NCBI GenBank assembly: GCA_003557125.1
Contig: PWPN01000062.1
Span: forward strand, 1 to 6,122
DNA: 6,122 nucleotides
Direction of reading: 5' to 3'
DNA from: Phycisphaerae bacterium
Lineage (GTDB): Bacteria > Planctomycetota > Phycisphaerae > UBA1845 > PWPN01
In this document: piece after piece, positions 5,805 to 6,122 of the stretch
Position numbering within the stretch: position 1 is the first letter of the stretch
Layout of the letters: each line of letters opens with the position of its first letter
Translations under genes and position numbers: made by a program
The notes under the pieces: model-generated
The model's input: only the letters and a program-made list of their open reading frames with translations
Database searches by the model: none
What the model was told of the DNA's origin: nothing

Positions 5805-6122
5805 TTACGGTCGCGCGGCGAAGTATTCCCAGGCGCGGCATTGTCCGATGAAACCATCCTCACCCGAGCCAATATGCAAATCCATGATGTATCGATCGGG
5901 GTCGCCGACCCATTTGGCGTGAAAATCGGCATAGAGCACGTTGTAGCCGGCCCCCAAATGGACCGCCTTGTAGCCGTACCTGCTTCCGGTCGTTGTATCA
6001 CTGTCGATCAGGGCATCGCTCATGAGCGGCTGTGCCGACAAGGGGCGGCGAAGCGGGTCGTAGTCCCGATTTTCGATCAACCAGTTCCGCCAGAACACAT
6101 AGTTGCCGTGGACATTATGGCC
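5805..6122 (-). CDS. Prepilin-like / H-X9-DG-type protein, C-terminal fragment (5' end outside window)
   Basis: The minus-strand frame is open from the window edge to a TAA at 5807-5805, giving 105 visible residues. A GTG at 6098-6096 could be mistaken for the start, but the frame continues upstream and the protein resembles only a C-terminus. The visible stretch AVHLGAGYNVLYADFHAKWVG (nt about 5966-5904) follows the 'H..G.NvlyaDGHv.w' pattern that ends many planctomycete proteins with a type IV-pilin-like cleavage/methylation N-terminus. It is preceded by QPLMSDALIDSD, a 'P.m.D' segment also usual there. Here the His-to-Asp spacing is ten residues and the Gly after Asp is Phe. Such proteins are thought to be pseudopilin-like and membrane-anchored or exported; their roles are mostly unknown. 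The N-terminal signal helix lies outside the window, so the class rests on the tail motif alone. The gene converges on the Nfu gene with a 111-bp gap. Confidence 0.7.
   Translation of the reverse strand, partial: GHNVHGNYVFWRNWLIENRDYDPLRRPLSAQPLMSDALIDSDTTTGSRYGYKAVHLGAGYNVLYADFHAKWVGDPDRYIMDLHIGSGEDGFIGQCRAWEYFAARP

Noticed and set aside
5735..5851. 38-codon plus-strand open frame after the Nfu gene
   Set aside because: No Shine-Dalgarno precedes it, it overlaps the 3' end of the minus-strand prepilin-like gene, and the peptide has no recognisable feature.

Overview
This GC-rich window reads as an ordinary chromosomal segment of a planctomycete-like bacterium, possibly of the Phycisphaerae. 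That placement is an inference. It rests on a truncated minus-strand gene resembling the C-terminus of the planctomycete prepilin-like (H-X9-DG) proteins, and on intergenic palindromes and short tandem repeats of a style I associate with that phylum. No mobile element, CRISPR array, rRNA or tRNA is visible. I did not find a convincing undescribed system.

Layout, left to right. Positions 1-537 (+) hold the C-terminal part of a Gfo/Idh/MocA-family NAD(P)-dependent oxidoreductase cut by the window edge, with a possible terminator overlapping its stop codon. A 139-bp gap with a perfect palindrome leads to deoC (677-1351, +), a deoxyribose-phosphate aldolase with its catalytic Lys and Asp residues present. 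A 365-bp intergenic region follows. Its left half is a mosaic of hairpins and short tandem repeats; its right half carries a good sigma-70-type promoter (TTGGCA, 17 bp, TAGATT) for the next gene. The window is dominated by smc (1717-5316, +), a complete 1199-residue chromosome condensation ATPase with both ATPase half-heads, long coiled-coil arms and a hinge. A second promoter candidate (TTGTCC, 17 bp, TATACT) precedes a small stand-alone NifU C-terminal-domain protein (5436-5693, +) involved in Fe-S cluster delivery. The last 318 bases carry, convergently on the minus strand, the 3' end of the prepilin-like gene.

The genes do not form one pathway. The oxidoreductase and deoC could both serve sugar catabolism, but they are separated by a gap and a repeat. 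smc serves chromosome organisation and segregation; its partners scpA and scpB are not in the window. The Nfu protein serves Fe-S assembly and seems to be transcribed separately. The least explained sequence is the repeat mosaic between deoC and smc, together with a related palindrome on the other side of deoC.
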